NCBI RefSeq assembly: GCF_003385235.1
Contig: NZ_PQIA01000014.1
Coordinates: 1-64,000 of the forward strand
Reading direction: 5' to 3'
DNA: 64,000 bases
Origin: Amycolatopsis circi
Lineage (GTDB): Bacteria > Actinomycetota > Actinomycetes > Mycobacteriales > Pseudonocardiaceae
Positions within the stretch are counted from its first letter, which is position 1. Each line of letters begins with the position of its first letter. Shown piece by piece: positions 25,129 to 33,569 of this stretch. Under the pieces are notes generated by a model. That model had not been told where the DNA came from. It ran no database searches and saw nothing but the letters and a program-made list of their open reading frames with translations. Position numbers and translations under genes: made by a program.

Positions 25129-25791
25129 TCAGAGCCAAGCTCGGGTAAGCCGCCGAAGCTGGTCGAGCGCGTCCCACACCGGCAGTCCGGTCGCGGCCCG
25201 CAAAGCGGCGCTGTAGGGCGGCAGGTTGGCGCACTCGGCAACCAGCCCGCCAACCTCCGGGCTCATGGCCGCCCGCACGCACTCGCAGATCTCCCGTTCC
25301 GCGAGCCGGGCGTCGAGGGCGCGGCCGTCCCGCAGAGCCGGGACGAAGTGCCGTGTCCCAGAAAGGTCCAGCACCTCGACGCACTCCGGAGCGATGCCCG
25401 CCGCGGCAAGCCGGGCAGGGGTCAGGAGGTCGGCGATCGCCGTGACGACCCCGATCTTCCGGGGCGCGACCACCTTCAGCAGCGACGGCACCCGCAGCAG
25501 CGGAGACACCGCCACCGGCACGTCGAACCGGGCTGCCAGGTCGCGCTGGAGTGCGGTCAGCAGGCCGCAGGTGGTGGTGAGCACCGTCGCGCCTCGCTCG
25601 ACCAGCGTCTGCCCGGCGCGGAGCAGCGACGGCAGCATGTCCCGTTCGCGGCCGTCGAAGATCTGTCGCATCGACGTGCCCGCCGCGGTCTCGAAAGCGA
25701 CCGGCTCCGAGTAGGTTTCCGGGCAGCCGACATCGCCGCGGATCCGCGAGCGGTCGCCGCCGATCACGATCACGCCGATCACGGGCCGCAC
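25129..25791 (-). CDS. Aspartate/glutamate racemase-superfamily protein
   Basis: A 220-aa cofactor-independent enzyme of the Asp/Glu racemase fold (racemases, maleate isomerase, arylmalonate decarboxylase). The two catalytic Cys positions are visible: ATVLTTTCGLLTALQ (first, about residue 75) and GLVAECANLPPYS (second, about 188). GTG 25791 is chosen because the frame upstream is poor in family-like sequence. It is last in the leftward catabolic operon with the monooxygenase and LLM oxidoreductase. A maleate-isomerase-like step after ring cleavage would fit, but this is inference. Confidence 0.78.
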   Translation of the reverse strand: MRPVIGVIVIGGDRSRIRGDVGCPETYSEPVAFETAAGTSMRQIFDGRERDMLPSLLRAGQTLVERGATVLTTTCGLLTALQRDLAARFDVPVAVSPLLRVPSLLKVVAPRKIGVVTAIADLLTPARLAAAGIAPECVEVLDLSGTRHFVPALRDGRALDARLAEREICECVRAAMSPEVGGLVAECANLPPYSAALRAATGLPVWDALDQLRRLTRAWL

Positions 25792-25861
25792 AAAAGCTGC
25801 TGAGCCCCGGGCGCACCGCCTGCGCAGCCGGTACCAGGAAGCCGCGTGCGGCCGCCGTCGC

Positions 25862-25990
25862 TCACGAGCCGAACTCCGGCTGCCGCATCGGCACCGCCTC
25901 CCAGCCCGGCAACACCACCGCAGCAAGCACATCCGGCCCCGTCGGCCGGCCGAACGGCACCTGCCGCACCCCCGCCCGCGACGCCGAAGC
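25862..25990 (-). pseudogene. Degenerate copy of an LLM oxidoreductase 3' tail
   Basis: The last 35 or so codons (VRQVPFGRPTGPDVLAAVVL to MRQPEFGS and stop) closely match the end of the intact LLM gene just upstream (ARHVSFGPPMGPDALDAVAL to LRSEFGG and stop). Sequence further upstream does not continue the match. This is a leftover of a tandem paralogue whose body has been deleted. It fills the 228-bp gap before the racemase gene. Confidence 0.72.
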
Positions 25991-26019
25991 CGTCCGGATC
26001 CATGCCCAGCGGCCGCCGG

Positions 26020-27042
26020 TCACCCGCCGAACTCCGACCGCAGCACCGGCAAAACCTCCTTGCCCAGCAACGCCACCGCATCGAGGGCATCCGGCCCCAT
26101 CGGCGGACCGAACGACACATGCCGAGCCCCCGCCTCGACCAGGAGCCCGCACTGCTCGACCACCTCACCGACCCCGCCCGCGATACCGAGGCCGAGCATG
26201 GTCGAAGACGCCAGCACAGTTTCGATCGCGGCGTCCTCGTCGCCGTCGAGCACCAGTTGCTGGGTCCGCGCGAATTCCTCCGGATCGAAGCCGTTCGCGA
26301 TCAGTGCGTCGGTGCTCAGCGATCCGCTGTAGTGCGCGATGTGCCGGGCGAGCAACCGTCGCGCCGCGGCCGCGTCGGTGTCGATCGAGCACCACAGGCA
26401 CGCGGCGACATCGAGATCGGCCACCGACCGTCCTGCTTTCGCGGCACCAGTGCTGATCTGCTCCATCGCGCGGTAAACCTGGCGCGGCGGCAGGCAGAGC
26501 GGCAGCGCGCCATCGGCGTACCGGCCGGTCATTTCCAGCATCTTCGGCCCCATCGCGCCGACGTAGATCGGCACCGGACGCGGCTGCTGGATTCGCGCTT
26601 GCCCGGACCAGAAGTCCCCGGCCCCGGGCACGCCCGCGGGGCTGCGGCCGCGGGTCAGCTCGCGGATCGCGACGATCGCCTCCCGCGTGCGCACCACCGG
26701 TTTCGCCGGCTTCAGCCCGCCCCAGCTCAGGAACAGGTCCGAACCCGCGCCGAGCCCGAGCAGGAACCGGTCGCCGGACATTTCCTGGAAACCGCTCGCC
26801 AGCTGCGCGATCTGCGCGGGGTGGATCGACACCGGGTCGAGCACGCCGGCGCCGACCGAGATCCGGCTGGTCCCCAGCAGCATCGAAGCGAGCCCGGCGA
26901 TGCCCGGCGGGCCGAAGATGTCGTTGCCCGCCCAGACCTGGTCGAATCCGGCCTCCTCGGCGTTGACCGCCGCCGCGGTCAGGCCGCGCGTGCCGTGGCC
27001 CGCCGCGCCGACCCGCACGCTCAATACGAGGTTGCGTTCCAT
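26020..27042 (-). CDS. LLM-class (luciferase-like) flavin/F420-dependent oxidoreductase
   Basis: A 340-aa TIM-barrel protein of the luciferase-like monooxygenase class; in actinobacteria most use F420. AEEAGFDQVWAGNDIFG, SRISVGAGVLDPVSIHPAQI, GDRFLLGLGAGSD and VPIYVGAMGPKMLEMTGRYA are family motifs. The start has AAAGGA 8 nt upstream and lies 2 bp after the stop of the small gene before it. It is cotranscribed with the flavin monooxygenase and two TIGR04076-like proteins, pointing to a shared catabolic route. The substrate and the choice between FMN and F420 are not determinable here. Confidence 0.87.
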   Translation of the reverse strand: MERNLVLSVRVGAAGHGTRGLTAAAVNAEEAGFDQVWAGNDIFGPPGIAGLASMLLGTSRISVGAGVLDPVSIHPAQIAQLASGFQEMSGDRFLLGLGAGSDLFLSWGGLKPAKPVVRTREAIVAIRELTRGRSPAGVPGAGDFWSGQARIQQPRPVPIYVGAMGPKMLEMTGRYADGALPLCLPPRQVYRAMEQISTGAAKAGRSVADLDVAACLWCSIDTDAAAARRLLARHIAHYSGSLSTDALIANGFDPEEFARTQQLVLDGDEDAAIETVLASSTMLGLGIAGGVGEVVEQCGLLVEAGARHVSFGPPMGPDALDAVALLGKEVLPVLRSEFGG

Positions 27043-27044
27043 GT

Positions 27045-27323
27045 TCACGGTCCTTTCTCCGGCAGTGCCCGCACCCGCATGACCAAGTTCTCCGGCGGAT
27101 CGGGGCAGGCGACGAGCGGTTCGCGGGCCAGCCACGCCGACAGGGGTTCCGCCCCGTCCCGCCCGGCGAGCGCGGACGCGACCGCGGTGATCGCGAACAT
27201 GCAGAACCCGCGCCCCTCCGGCAGTTCGACGCCGCGGTCGCCGAGGTCGAAGCTGTCCCCGACGGCCAGTTCGCAGGCCGAGTAGTTCATCGATTCGACC
27301 GTGCACCGCAGGCGCGCGGTCAC
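27045..27323 (-). CDS. TIGR04076-like small protein
   Basis: A 92-aa soluble protein. VGDSFDLGDRGVELPEGRGF, then FAITAVASALAG and ACPDPPENLVMRV, match the pattern of the TIGR04076 family (a cysteine-bearing small protein of unknown function). GTG 27323 overlaps the stop of its paralogue upstream in GTGA. Two unlike copies in a row between a flavin monooxygenase and an LLM oxidoreductase suggest a heterodimer or two accessory factors of the pathway. Confidence 0.72.
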   Translation of the reverse strand: MTARLRCTVESMNYSACELAVGDSFDLGDRGVELPEGRGFCMFAITAVASALAGRDGAEPLSAWLAREPLVACPDPPENLVMRVRALPEKGP

Positions 27324-27586
27324 GGCCCGACCCGTCCGAGCCGCAGCAGGACGTCGTCGTCCGGGTCGGGGCAGCACACGAACGGCTTGCGCTCCAGCCA
27401 ATCCTCCGGCGGCCTGGTGTCCATTTTGGACGTTACGAGCGGGACCGCGGCCAGCATCGCCTGAAGACAGAACGGCTTGCCGGAAGGAATCCGCAACACC
27501 GGGCCGGTCACCTCGAACGCATCGCCCGTCGCGAGACCGCATCGCGGCGAAGCACCCTCCTCGACCACCACGCGCACGGTCGTCAC
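27320..27586 (-). CDS. TIGR04076-like small protein
   Basis: An 88-aa paralogue of the next gene: ATGDAFEVTGPVLRIPSGKP, FCLQAMLAAVPLV and FVCCPDPDDDVLLRL line up with GDSFDL, FCMFAITAVAS and VACPDPPENLVMRV. Both keep the FC and CPDP cysteines, which could bind a metal or cofactor. GTG 27586 overlaps the monooxygenase stop by 4 bp. The function of the family is unknown. Confidence 0.72.
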   Translation of the reverse strand: MTTVRVVVEEGASPRCGLATGDAFEVTGPVLRIPSGKPFCLQAMLAAVPLVTSKMDTRPPEDWLERKPFVCCPDPDDDVLLRLGRVGP

Positions 27587-28773
27587 GAAGCCGCTCCCAG
27601 CAGTTCTTCGGCGTACCCAGCCCAATGGAACTTCTTCGCGCCGAAGTGCGCGAGCGCGCCCCACGCGTCACGGATAACCCGTTCCAGCGGATCGGACTGG
27701 TAGATGTAGCGCGAACCGTAGAGATCGACGCACAGGTCCAGGACTCGCCGCAGGGTCTCGCCCGCTTGGCTGTTGGCGACCCGCAGCCGCGCTTCCTCGA
27801 CCGGGTCCAGCACGCGGCCCGGCGTGAAGATCGCTTCATCGGCGCGGCGAGCGACTTCCTCGATGCCGCGGTACACCAAGTCCGTCTCGCTGGCCGCCTG
27901 CCCGAGCTGCTGCTTCGTCGCGGTGTCCAGTTTGGACACTTCGCCGCGGCAGCGCGTGCGGACGGCGTCCAGCGTCAGTGCGACTACGTGCTGAGCCAGC
28001 CCGAGGCACACCCCGGTGAGCGGGAAGAACAACAGGCCGACGTGCTTGTTGAGCGGATCCGCGTCCGGGTCCGGCGGCGCCTCCCGGTCGAAAACATGCG
28101 TCTCCGGAACGAAAACCGGCTCGGCGATCTCGTACGATCCGCTGCCGGAGCCCCGGATTCCCAGCGCCTGCCAGTTCCCGGTGTGCCGGACCGCGGCGCG
28201 CGGAAGCCAGACGCCCAGCAGGATCTGCCGTCCGTCGGCGCGCCGCACCGGTTCGCCGTCGCGGTAGACGAGGCAGCCGCCAACGACGTGCTCGGCCGTC
28301 GGGGTGCCGCTCCCCCAGTCCCAGCGGCCGCTCACCAGATAGCCGCCGTCGACGATCTCCGCGCGGCCGGGCGGGTGGAACGAGCCGCCGGTCGGCAGGT
28401 CTCGCGTCGGGTACAGCTCGTCGTACGCGGCCTGCCCCAGCCGTCCGGCGTAGTAGCCCGACGCGTTGAGCACCGCGACATTCCAGCCGGCGCCCGCGTC
28501 GTGGCACGCGATCTCCGTGACGACCGCGAGCTGGTCCGCGAGCGGCATTTCGAGGCCGCCGCGGCTCGCCGGGAACCCCATCTGGAACAGGCCCGCGTCG
28601 CGGAACGCGCGCATCAGAGTGCCGGAAAGCCGGGCTTCGGACTCGCATCGGTCAGCTTCGGCGCGAACCAGCGGGCCCAGCGCGACGGCGTTGGCCCGCA
28701 CCGCCGCGCTCGACAACGGGGCCTGCCATTCGTTCCCCCGGACCTCGCCGGGCGTTGCGTAGGTCGACGTCAT
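27583..28773 (-). CDS. Acyl-CoA dehydrogenase-fold flavin monooxygenase (group D, oxygenase component)
   Basis: A 396-aa protein with the acyl-CoA dehydrogenase fold, but with features of two-component hydroxylases such as HsaA and DszC rather than thioester dehydrogenases: LVSGRWDWGSGTPTAEHVVG, GIRGSGSGSYEI and a C-terminal DLYGSRYIYQSDPLERVIRD. It should use reduced flavin from the separate reductase at 29659-30210 to hydroxylate an aromatic or heterocyclic substrate. It heads an operon that runs on to the TIGR04076 pair and the LLM gene, and is divergent from a PaaX-type regulator. A TTGACA -35-like box lies at 28805-28810. Confidence 0.84.
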   Translation of the reverse strand: MTSTYATPGEVRGNEWQAPLSSAAVRANAVALGPLVRAEADRCESEARLSGTLMRAFRDAGLFQMGFPASRGGLEMPLADQLAVVTEIACHDAGAGWNVAVLNASGYYAGRLGQAAYDELYPTRDLPTGGSFHPPGRAEIVDGGYLVSGRWDWGSGTPTAEHVVGGCLVYRDGEPVRRADGRQILLGVWLPRAAVRHTGNWQALGIRGSGSGSYEIAEPVFVPETHVFDREAPPDPDADPLNKHVGLLFFPLTGVCLGLAQHVVALTLDAVRTRCRGEVSKLDTATKQQLGQAASETDLVYRGIEEVARRADEAIFTPGRVLDPVEEARLRVANSQAGETLRRVLDLCVDLYGSRYIYQSDPLERVIRDAWGALAHFGAKKFHWAGYAEELLGAAS

Positions 28774-28846
28774 AGCCGGTATTCTTCATCGCACCGGAGA
28801 GAGCTGTCAACTATCTGAGGCCGGTCAGCCGCCGCGCCGGCTGGGC

Positions 28847-28861
28847 TATGCTGGCGGCTTG
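28847..28861 (+). promoter_or_regulatory. Leaderless promoter of paaX-like gene
   Basis: TATGCT (28847-28852) and 6 nt lead to the TTG initiation codon at 28859, so transcription probably begins on the start codon. Confidence 0.45.
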
Positions 28862-29701
28862 CGCACCTCGACCGACGATCCGCTGTTCGACCCGAAACCG
28901 CAGGGCCTGCTCTTCAGCATGTTCGGCGCCTACCTGCACCCGAGGACGGCGCCCATGTGGTCCGGCGGGCTCGTCGTGCTGCTCGAGAAGTTCGGCGTCA
29001 CCACCGCCACCGGCCGGATCACGCTCAACCGGATGGTCCACCGCGGGCTCGCCGAACGACACCGCCGCGGCCGCGCGATCTCTTACACGCTCAGCCCGCG
29101 CGCGCTGCATCTGCTCGAGGACGGCGACAACCGGCTCGCCACGCTCGCCGCGGTCGACGACACGCCCAAGACCTGGACCGTGGTGTGGCACAACCTCGGC
29201 GACAGCCGCAAGGCCGACCGGTCGAATTTCGTCAAGCAGCTGCGGTTCCACGGGTTCGGGCAGCTGCAGGAAGCCGTGTGGGCCTCGCCGAAGGACTACC
29301 TGCGCGAGGTGAAGGACTACGCGAAACTGCTCGGCATCTCCGACGAGGTCGCGATTTTCCAGTGCCGGCTGGACGAGGAGACCGTGCCCGCCGCGCTGCT
29401 GAGCCATCTCTGGCAGCTCGACGACCTCGCCGGGCACTACGAGCGGTTCGCCCGGCGGTACGCCGCGCTCGCGACCGAACCGGAATCAGCGCCGGAGGAC
29501 GCGTTCCTCGCGTGCACCACGATGCTGCAGACGTTCCGCTCCTTCGCGAACCTCGACCCGGAGCTTCCTCCATTGTGGACACCGCACGCCGGAGCGCGGG
29601 CAAGGGCGCTCGCGGTGTACCACGAGATCCTCGACGCGCTCCGGCCACGCGCGGCCGCCTACTTCGCCGAGGCTGTCGACCCCGCCTCCGCGACTCCCTG
29701 A
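28859..29701 (+). CDS. PaaX-family transcriptional regulator
   Basis: A 280-aa regulator with the PaaX three-part layout. The N-terminal winged helix (QGLLFSMFGAYLHPRTAPMW, TTATGRITLNRMVHRGLAER) is followed by a central region (KTWTVVWHNLGDSRKADRSN, LRFHGFGQLQEAVWASPKDY) and a C-terminal helical domain. PaaX proteins usually repress ring-degradation genes and respond to an aryl-CoA or related intermediate. The TTG start fits the -10 box 6 nt upstream. It lies between the monooxygenase operon and the reductase/transporter operon, so it could control both sides. The 3' end overlaps the reductase gene by 43 bp, tail to tail. Confidence 0.86.
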   Translation: MRTSTDDPLFDPKPQGLLFSMFGAYLHPRTAPMWSGGLVVLLEKFGVTTATGRITLNRMVHRGLAERHRRGRAISYTLSPRALHLLEDGDNRLATLAAVDDTPKTWTVVWHNLGDSRKADRSNFVKQLRFHGFGQLQEAVWASPKDYLREVKDYAKLLGISDEVAIFQCRLDEETVPAALLSHLWQLDDLAGHYERFARRYAALATEPESAPEDAFLACTTMLQTFRSFANLDPELPPLWTPHAGARARALAVYHEILDALRPRAAAYFAEAVDPASATP

Positions 29702-30210
29702 CCGGGCAGCACCCGGTACTGTCCGTTGTAGAACAACAGCGGGTCCCGCTCCGCCAGCTTCGTCGCGACCACGCAACCGATCACGATCACGTGGTCGCCC
29801 TTCGCCAACATCGAGTCCACCCGGCACAGCAACCCCGCCGGAGCGTCTCGGATCACCGGAAGGCCGTGCGCGAATTCGAAAGCTTCATCGTCCACAGTGG
29901 GCTGAGAACGGGCGAGCCGCTCGGAATGCCGCTGGTGAGCGTCGGCCAGCACGCAGACGCTGAAGAATCCTCGCCGCTCGATCGCGGCGCAGGTCCGCGA
30001 ACCGACCTTCAAGCACACCAGGACCAATGGCGGGGCAAGGGAAACCGAGGTGAAGGAGTTCACCACCGCGGCGAACGTCCGGTCGTCGTCCGCGGTGGCC
30101 ACGACAGTCACTCCGGTCGCGAATCCGCGCATCACCGCGCGCAGGCTGCCCGGGTCCACCGGGTCGGTCTCGTGCGCCACCACGCTGGAGCCCAGCCGGT
30201 TGACCGTCAT
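29659..30210 (-). CDS. Flavin reductase (reductase component of two-component monooxygenase)
   Basis: A 183-aa flavin:NAD(P)H reductase of the HpaC/HsaB type. VMRGFATGVTVVATADDD, AAVVNSFTSVSLAPPLVLVC and the closing DPLLFYNGQYRVL are characteristic. It supplies reduced FMN or FAD to the oxygenase across the PaaX gene. ATG 30210 overlaps the transporter stop in ATGA. The 3' end runs into the PaaX gene on the other strand. Confidence 0.9.
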   Translation of the reverse strand: MTVNRLGSSVVAHETDPVDPGSLRAVMRGFATGVTVVATADDDRTFAAVVNSFTSVSLAPPLVLVCLKVGSRTCAAIERRGFFSVCVLADAHQRHSERLARSQPTVDDEAFEFAHGLPVIRDAPAGLLCRVDSMLAKGDHVIVIGCVVATKLAERDPLLFYNGQYRVLPGQGVAEAGSTASAK

Positions 30211-31541
30211 CGCCGCTCCCCTTCCGTCTCGAATTCCCGCGCGCTGCCTCGCAACAGCAGCGTGCAGGCCGCGAGGATTCCGGCCAGCAGCACGCCGAAC
30301 AACGGCACCGACCACGCCGCCTGCCCGGAGACGTCGAAGAGGAAGACCGCCGCCGCGGGTGCGAACCCGCTGATGGCCGCACCGGTCTGGTAGGCGAGCG
30401 AAACGCCGCTGTAGCGGACCTTCGTCGGGAAAAGGCTCGCGAAATAGACCGGTGTCGGCCCGGTGATCAGGGCGTTGATCACCCCCGCGACGGCGAACGC
30501 CGCGAAGAACGCGACCTGGCTGTGTCCCGCGATCACGCCGAAGAGGACGAAGTTGAACACCGCGGTCAGCACCGCGCCGAGCACCACCGCTTTGTGCGCG
30601 CCGATCCGGTCGGCGAGCGCACCCGCGAAGAGCACCGCCGCCGCGACCGCCGCGACCAGCACGACCTGCCCGGCAAGCGCCTGCGAGCCGGACCACCCGT
30701 TGTCTTTGCTGTAGGTGATCGCGAAGGTGAGCAGGATGTAGATGAGACCGTTCGTGCCGACGCTCAGGCCGGTCGCCAGCAGGAGCGCACGCGGATGTTC
30801 ACGGAACAGCACCCGCAACGGCGTCCGGTCGGCCTTCCCGGCGCCGACCTCGGAGACGAAGTCCTTGGTGTCGCGGGTGCGCGCCAAGGCCAGGATGCCG
30901 ATCAGCGTGACGATCCCGCCCGCCAGGAACGGGACGCGCCAGCCCCAGGCGAGCAGCGTGCTTTCCGGCATCGTCGCCGAAACGGCCGTGAACGCGCCGA
31001 TCGCGAGCAGCGCGCCGAAACTCTGGCCCATGCCGGAGTAACTGCCGAACACGCCGCGTTTGCCCGCCGGCGCGTTCTCGACACCGTAGACGATCGCGCC
31101 GCCGCTCTCGCCTCCGGTCGCCAGTCCCTGCACCAGCCGCAGCACCACCAGGAGAACCGGAGCCCACCAGCCGATCTGGCGGTACCCGGGCAGCAAGCCG
31201 ACGAGCGTCGTCGCCGTGCCCATCGCGACCAGCGAAGCGAGCAGCACGGGACGGCGGCCGTAGCGGTCGCCGAAATGCCCGGACAGGATCCCGCCGAGCG
31301 GACGCGCGACGAAGCCGACGCCGAAGCTCGCGAGCGCGAGCAGGGTGGCGGTCAGCGGGTTGGCCACCGGAAAGAACACCGGGCCGAACATGATCGACGC
31401 GGCGATGCCGAACAGCATGAAATCGTAGTACTCGAGGGCCGTCGCGCCCGCCGCCACGAGGAACGCGGAGTTTCCCCTCGCGTGTTCGGTCGCCGGGTTC
31501 TTCCGTGGGTCGATGGTGATTTCGCGAGAGTTGTCCGCCAC
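30207..31541 (-). CDS. MFS transporter, metabolite:H+ symporter (MHS) type
   Basis: A 444-aa, 12-helix importer. ATALEYYDFMLFGIAASI is the MHS first helix, GHFGDRYGRRPVLL the loop 2-3 motif and GGESGGAIVYGVENA helix 5. It is cotranscribed with the flavin reductase through a 4-bp overlap, so it probably imports the aromatic or carboxylic substrate of the two-component monooxygenase. It resembles the transporter at 10258 in family but is clearly a different protein. Confidence 0.9.
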   Translation of the reverse strand: MADNSREITIDPRKNPATEHARGNSAFLVAAGATALEYYDFMLFGIAASIMFGPVFFPVANPLTATLLALASFGVGFVARPLGGILSGHFGDRYGRRPVLLASLVAMGTATTLVGLLPGYRQIGWWAPVLLVVLRLVQGLATGGESGGAIVYGVENAPAGKRGVFGSYSGMGQSFGALLAIGAFTAVSATMPESTLLAWGWRVPFLAGGIVTLIGILALARTRDTKDFVSEVGAGKADRTPLRVLFREHPRALLLATGLSVGTNGLIYILLTFAITYSKDNGWSGSQALAGQVVLVAAVAAAVLFAGALADRIGAHKAVVLGAVLTAVFNFVLFGVIAGHSQVAFFAAFAVAGVINALITGPTPVYFASLFPTKVRYSGVSLAYQTGAAISGFAPAAAVFLFDVSGQAAWSVPLFGVLLAGILAACTLLLRGSAREFETEGERR

Positions 31542-31677
31542 CCCGCACCTCCTGTGCGCCCGGTCGTCTTCGCTGACGTGGTGTGGTGGGCGGCGGCCGA
31601 GGCCGCACTGCCCGGGTAGCGCGGTAATCTACATGACAGCCTACTGCAATGTCTATTAACCGCGTACGGTACCGGGC

Positions 31678-32031
31678 ATGGCAGACGATCCCGCGTCCCG
31701 TTTCTTCGCCGAACGGTTCCGGCCCACCGGAGTCCGGCTGGGTTTGCTCGTGTTGTCCGAATGCGACATTGCCGTCGAGGAAGCCGCTGCGGAAGTGCTG
31801 TCCGCACACGGGCTGCGGCCGGCTCGGCGGCTTGCGAAACTCCGGCCGCGGCTTGGGTTTCCGGCGGTGACTGCGAGGGAGATGGTCGGGTTCCTGGAGC
31901 GGTACGGGCATGAGTACTGCGCGGCCTGGCTTCCGGTCGCGACTGCGGATCGACAGGCACTCGACCAGGCCGCGATCGAGCAAGCCGGACGCGCGTGCGG
32001 TTGCGCCATCGGGTGGTACCGGCGCTCTTGA
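31678..32031 (+). CDS. Hypothetical protein
   Basis: A 117-aa soluble protein that I do not recognise. RFFAERFRPTGVRLGLLVLS and EEAAAEVLSAHGLRPARRL suggest an alpha/beta fold, and two Cys lie near the end (ACGCAIGWY). No signal peptide. It sits 30 bp before the truncated AraC gene on the same strand. The 136-bp divergent gap to the transporter holds its promoter. Confidence 0.55.
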   Translation: MADDPASRFFAERFRPTGVRLGLLVLSECDIAVEEAAAEVLSAHGLRPARRLAKLRPRLGFPAVTAREMVGFLERYGHEYCAAWLPVATADRQALDQAAIEQAGRACGCAIGWYRRS

Positions 32032-32061
32032 CCACAGCCGCGGCCGACGTACGCTCCTCCG

Positions 32062-32877
32062 ATGAGCCGTGTCGCCGGGATCGCCGAGCTTGTGCGGATG
32101 CGCGGGGAACGGATGGTGGGCGCGGCCGACGACGTGGACGAGGTCGTCGGTGCGTGCAGTTCCGCCCTGCGCCCGCACACGCTGCGGGTCCGCGGGCGCC
32201 GGCTGTCCGCGCGGCTCGACCACCTCGCCGCCGGTTCGGTCTCGCTCAACCGGCTGCGGTACGGCGCGGCCGTGAGCATCTCGGAACTGGCTCCCGAGCA
32301 GGACGAGTTCCTGCTTTCGCTGCCAGTCGGCGGCCGGGCGCCGTTCGCCTACGGCGCGACGAACGCGGTGCTGCGGCCGGGCGCGGCGTCGGTGGTGAGC
32401 CCGTACCGCGCCTTCCAGCTCGACCTCGACGGCGAGTTCGACCAGGTCGTGCTGCGCCTCGACCGGCCGCTGGTCGAGCGGACCGCCGCGCTGCTCGCCG
32501 GGGTGCCCGGCACGATCGCGGTGCAGTTCGATCTCCGGGCGAACGCCGTCTCGCCTGGCGTACTGGCGTTGGTCGAGGCCGCGATCCATCTGTCCGGCGG
32601 AGGCGCGCGGCCCGGGCACCTCGAAGCGTTGCTGGCCGAGACGTTGTTGCTCGGACACCCGAACACCCTCAGCGAAACCCTTGCCGCCGAAGCGAAACCG
32701 CCGTCGTCAGCCCGGGTCCGCCGCGCGATGGACTACCTGCTGGCACACCTGCCGCGGTTAGGGCGAGGGAGGCCCGCTCCCCCAGACAGGAGCGGGCCCG
32801 CCAAAGCCGGATGCGCGGCGGATCCGTGCAGCGACAGGGCGACAGCCGGGCAGTCGCTGATGGCTGCCCCGGCCTGA
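32062..32877 (+). pseudogene. AraC-family regulator lacking its DNA-binding domain
   Basis: The N-terminal 220 residues are a normal AraC-type sensing domain (cupin-like, AraC_binding_2): LRPHTLRVRGRRLSARLDHL, YGAAVSISELAPEQDEFLLS, VVSPYRAFQLDLDGEFDQVV, ALVEAAIHLSGGG. The DNA-binding domain should begin at ARVRRAMDYLLAHL, but right there the sequence turns into a low-similarity Pro/Ala tail and stops at 271 aa. A 10-bp perfect hairpin at 32771-32798 marks the break. The frame stays open, but the protein cannot bind DNA as an AraC regulator does. Confidence 0.72.
32771..32798. terminator. Strong hairpin at AraC truncation point
   Basis: GGCCCGCTCC/GGAGCGGGCC, perfect 10-bp arms with an 8-nt loop. 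It follows the point where AraC homology ends and probably belonged to sequence that replaced the lost domain. Confidence 0.5.
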
Positions 32878-32894
32878 CCTTCTGCTTCGCTGCT

Positions 32895-33090
32895 TCGCGG
32901 CTTGCCACGTCGTGCAGGACCGCAGCCAGCAGCAGTTCGTCGTCGGTGCCAGCGGAGGCGGCGAACCAGCCCGTTTGCGGGGCGCGCGTCCGCCGGTCCA
33001 CCACTTCCCCGCCGTACGGCAGGCTTGCCAGGTCGCCTACCAGCCTGGCTAGTTCACAGCGTCCTTCCGCCCGATGCCGCCGCGCGAACG
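32895..33090 (-). pseudogene. Fragment of an HD-domain protein (PhnZ/phosphonate-associated type)
   Basis: On the minus strand the 337-bp gap reads CELARLVGDLASLPYGGEVV, then GWFAASAGTDDELLLAAVLHDVA. This resembles the start of HD-domain phosphohydrolase/oxygenase proteins up to the HD pair. The rest of the domain is absent and the upstream part has no clear start. It is a remnant abutting the truncated AraC gene from the other side. Confidence 0.45.
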
Positions 33091-33214
33091 CCGTGGTCAA
33101 GCCGCGTGGAACACGAAAAATCACTTGCTTACACCTGATCGGACTACACCGAGGTTTCGCGCCCGGCGCCGCGAGGTACCGCTCCGGGCGACGCTGTCGG
33201 CAAGAGGAGGAACC

Positions 33215-33484
33215 ATGCACGCACAGCGCGGAGATTGGCTGGTCGTCAAGGGAATCCACGTGGACGTGCCGGAGCACCGGGGCCGCATCGTGGGCGTGGG
33301 TTCGCCGGACGGGAGCCCGCCGTTCACCGTCCGCTGGCTCGGCGCGGACCACGAGTCGACGGTCTTCCCGGGCCCGGACGCGATCGTGGTGACCGACGCC
33401 GAGCTGGCCGCTCAGGACGCACACGACCGGGAGCGGATGGAGGGGCTGGGGGCGTTGCAGCAGCATCTCCCGAGCGACGCCTGA
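33215..33484 (+). CDS. DUF1918 domain protein
   Basis: An 89-aa soluble protein. MHAQRGDWLVVKGIHVDVPE, RRGRIVGV-like GRIVGVGSPDGSPPFTVRWL and STVFPGPDAIVV follow the DUF1918 pattern, a small beta-barrel module widespread in actinobacteria, often near stress or two-component genes. The function is unknown. AGAGGAGG precedes the ATG. It is convergent with the P-type ATPase gene across a family A repeat. Confidence 0.82.
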   Translation: MHAQRGDWLVVKGIHVDVPEHRGRIVGVGSPDGSPPFTVRWLGADHESTVFPGPDAIVVTDAELAAQDAHDRERMEGLGALQQHLPSDA

Positions 33485-33514
33485 CGCACGGCACCACGCA
33501 CGCCCGCAAGAAGT

Positions 33515-33565
33515 CCGTGAGGGGAACCCTGAGGGAATCAGAGTCCCTCAGGGTTCCCCTCACGG
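33515..33565. repeat. Inverted repeat family A, copy 3
   Basis: A 51-bp palindrome (CCGTGAGGGGAACCCTGAGG and complement, centre GAATCAGAGTC) filling the gap between the convergent DUF1918 and P-type ATPase genes. Confidence 0.87.
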
Positions 33566-33569
33566 ACCG

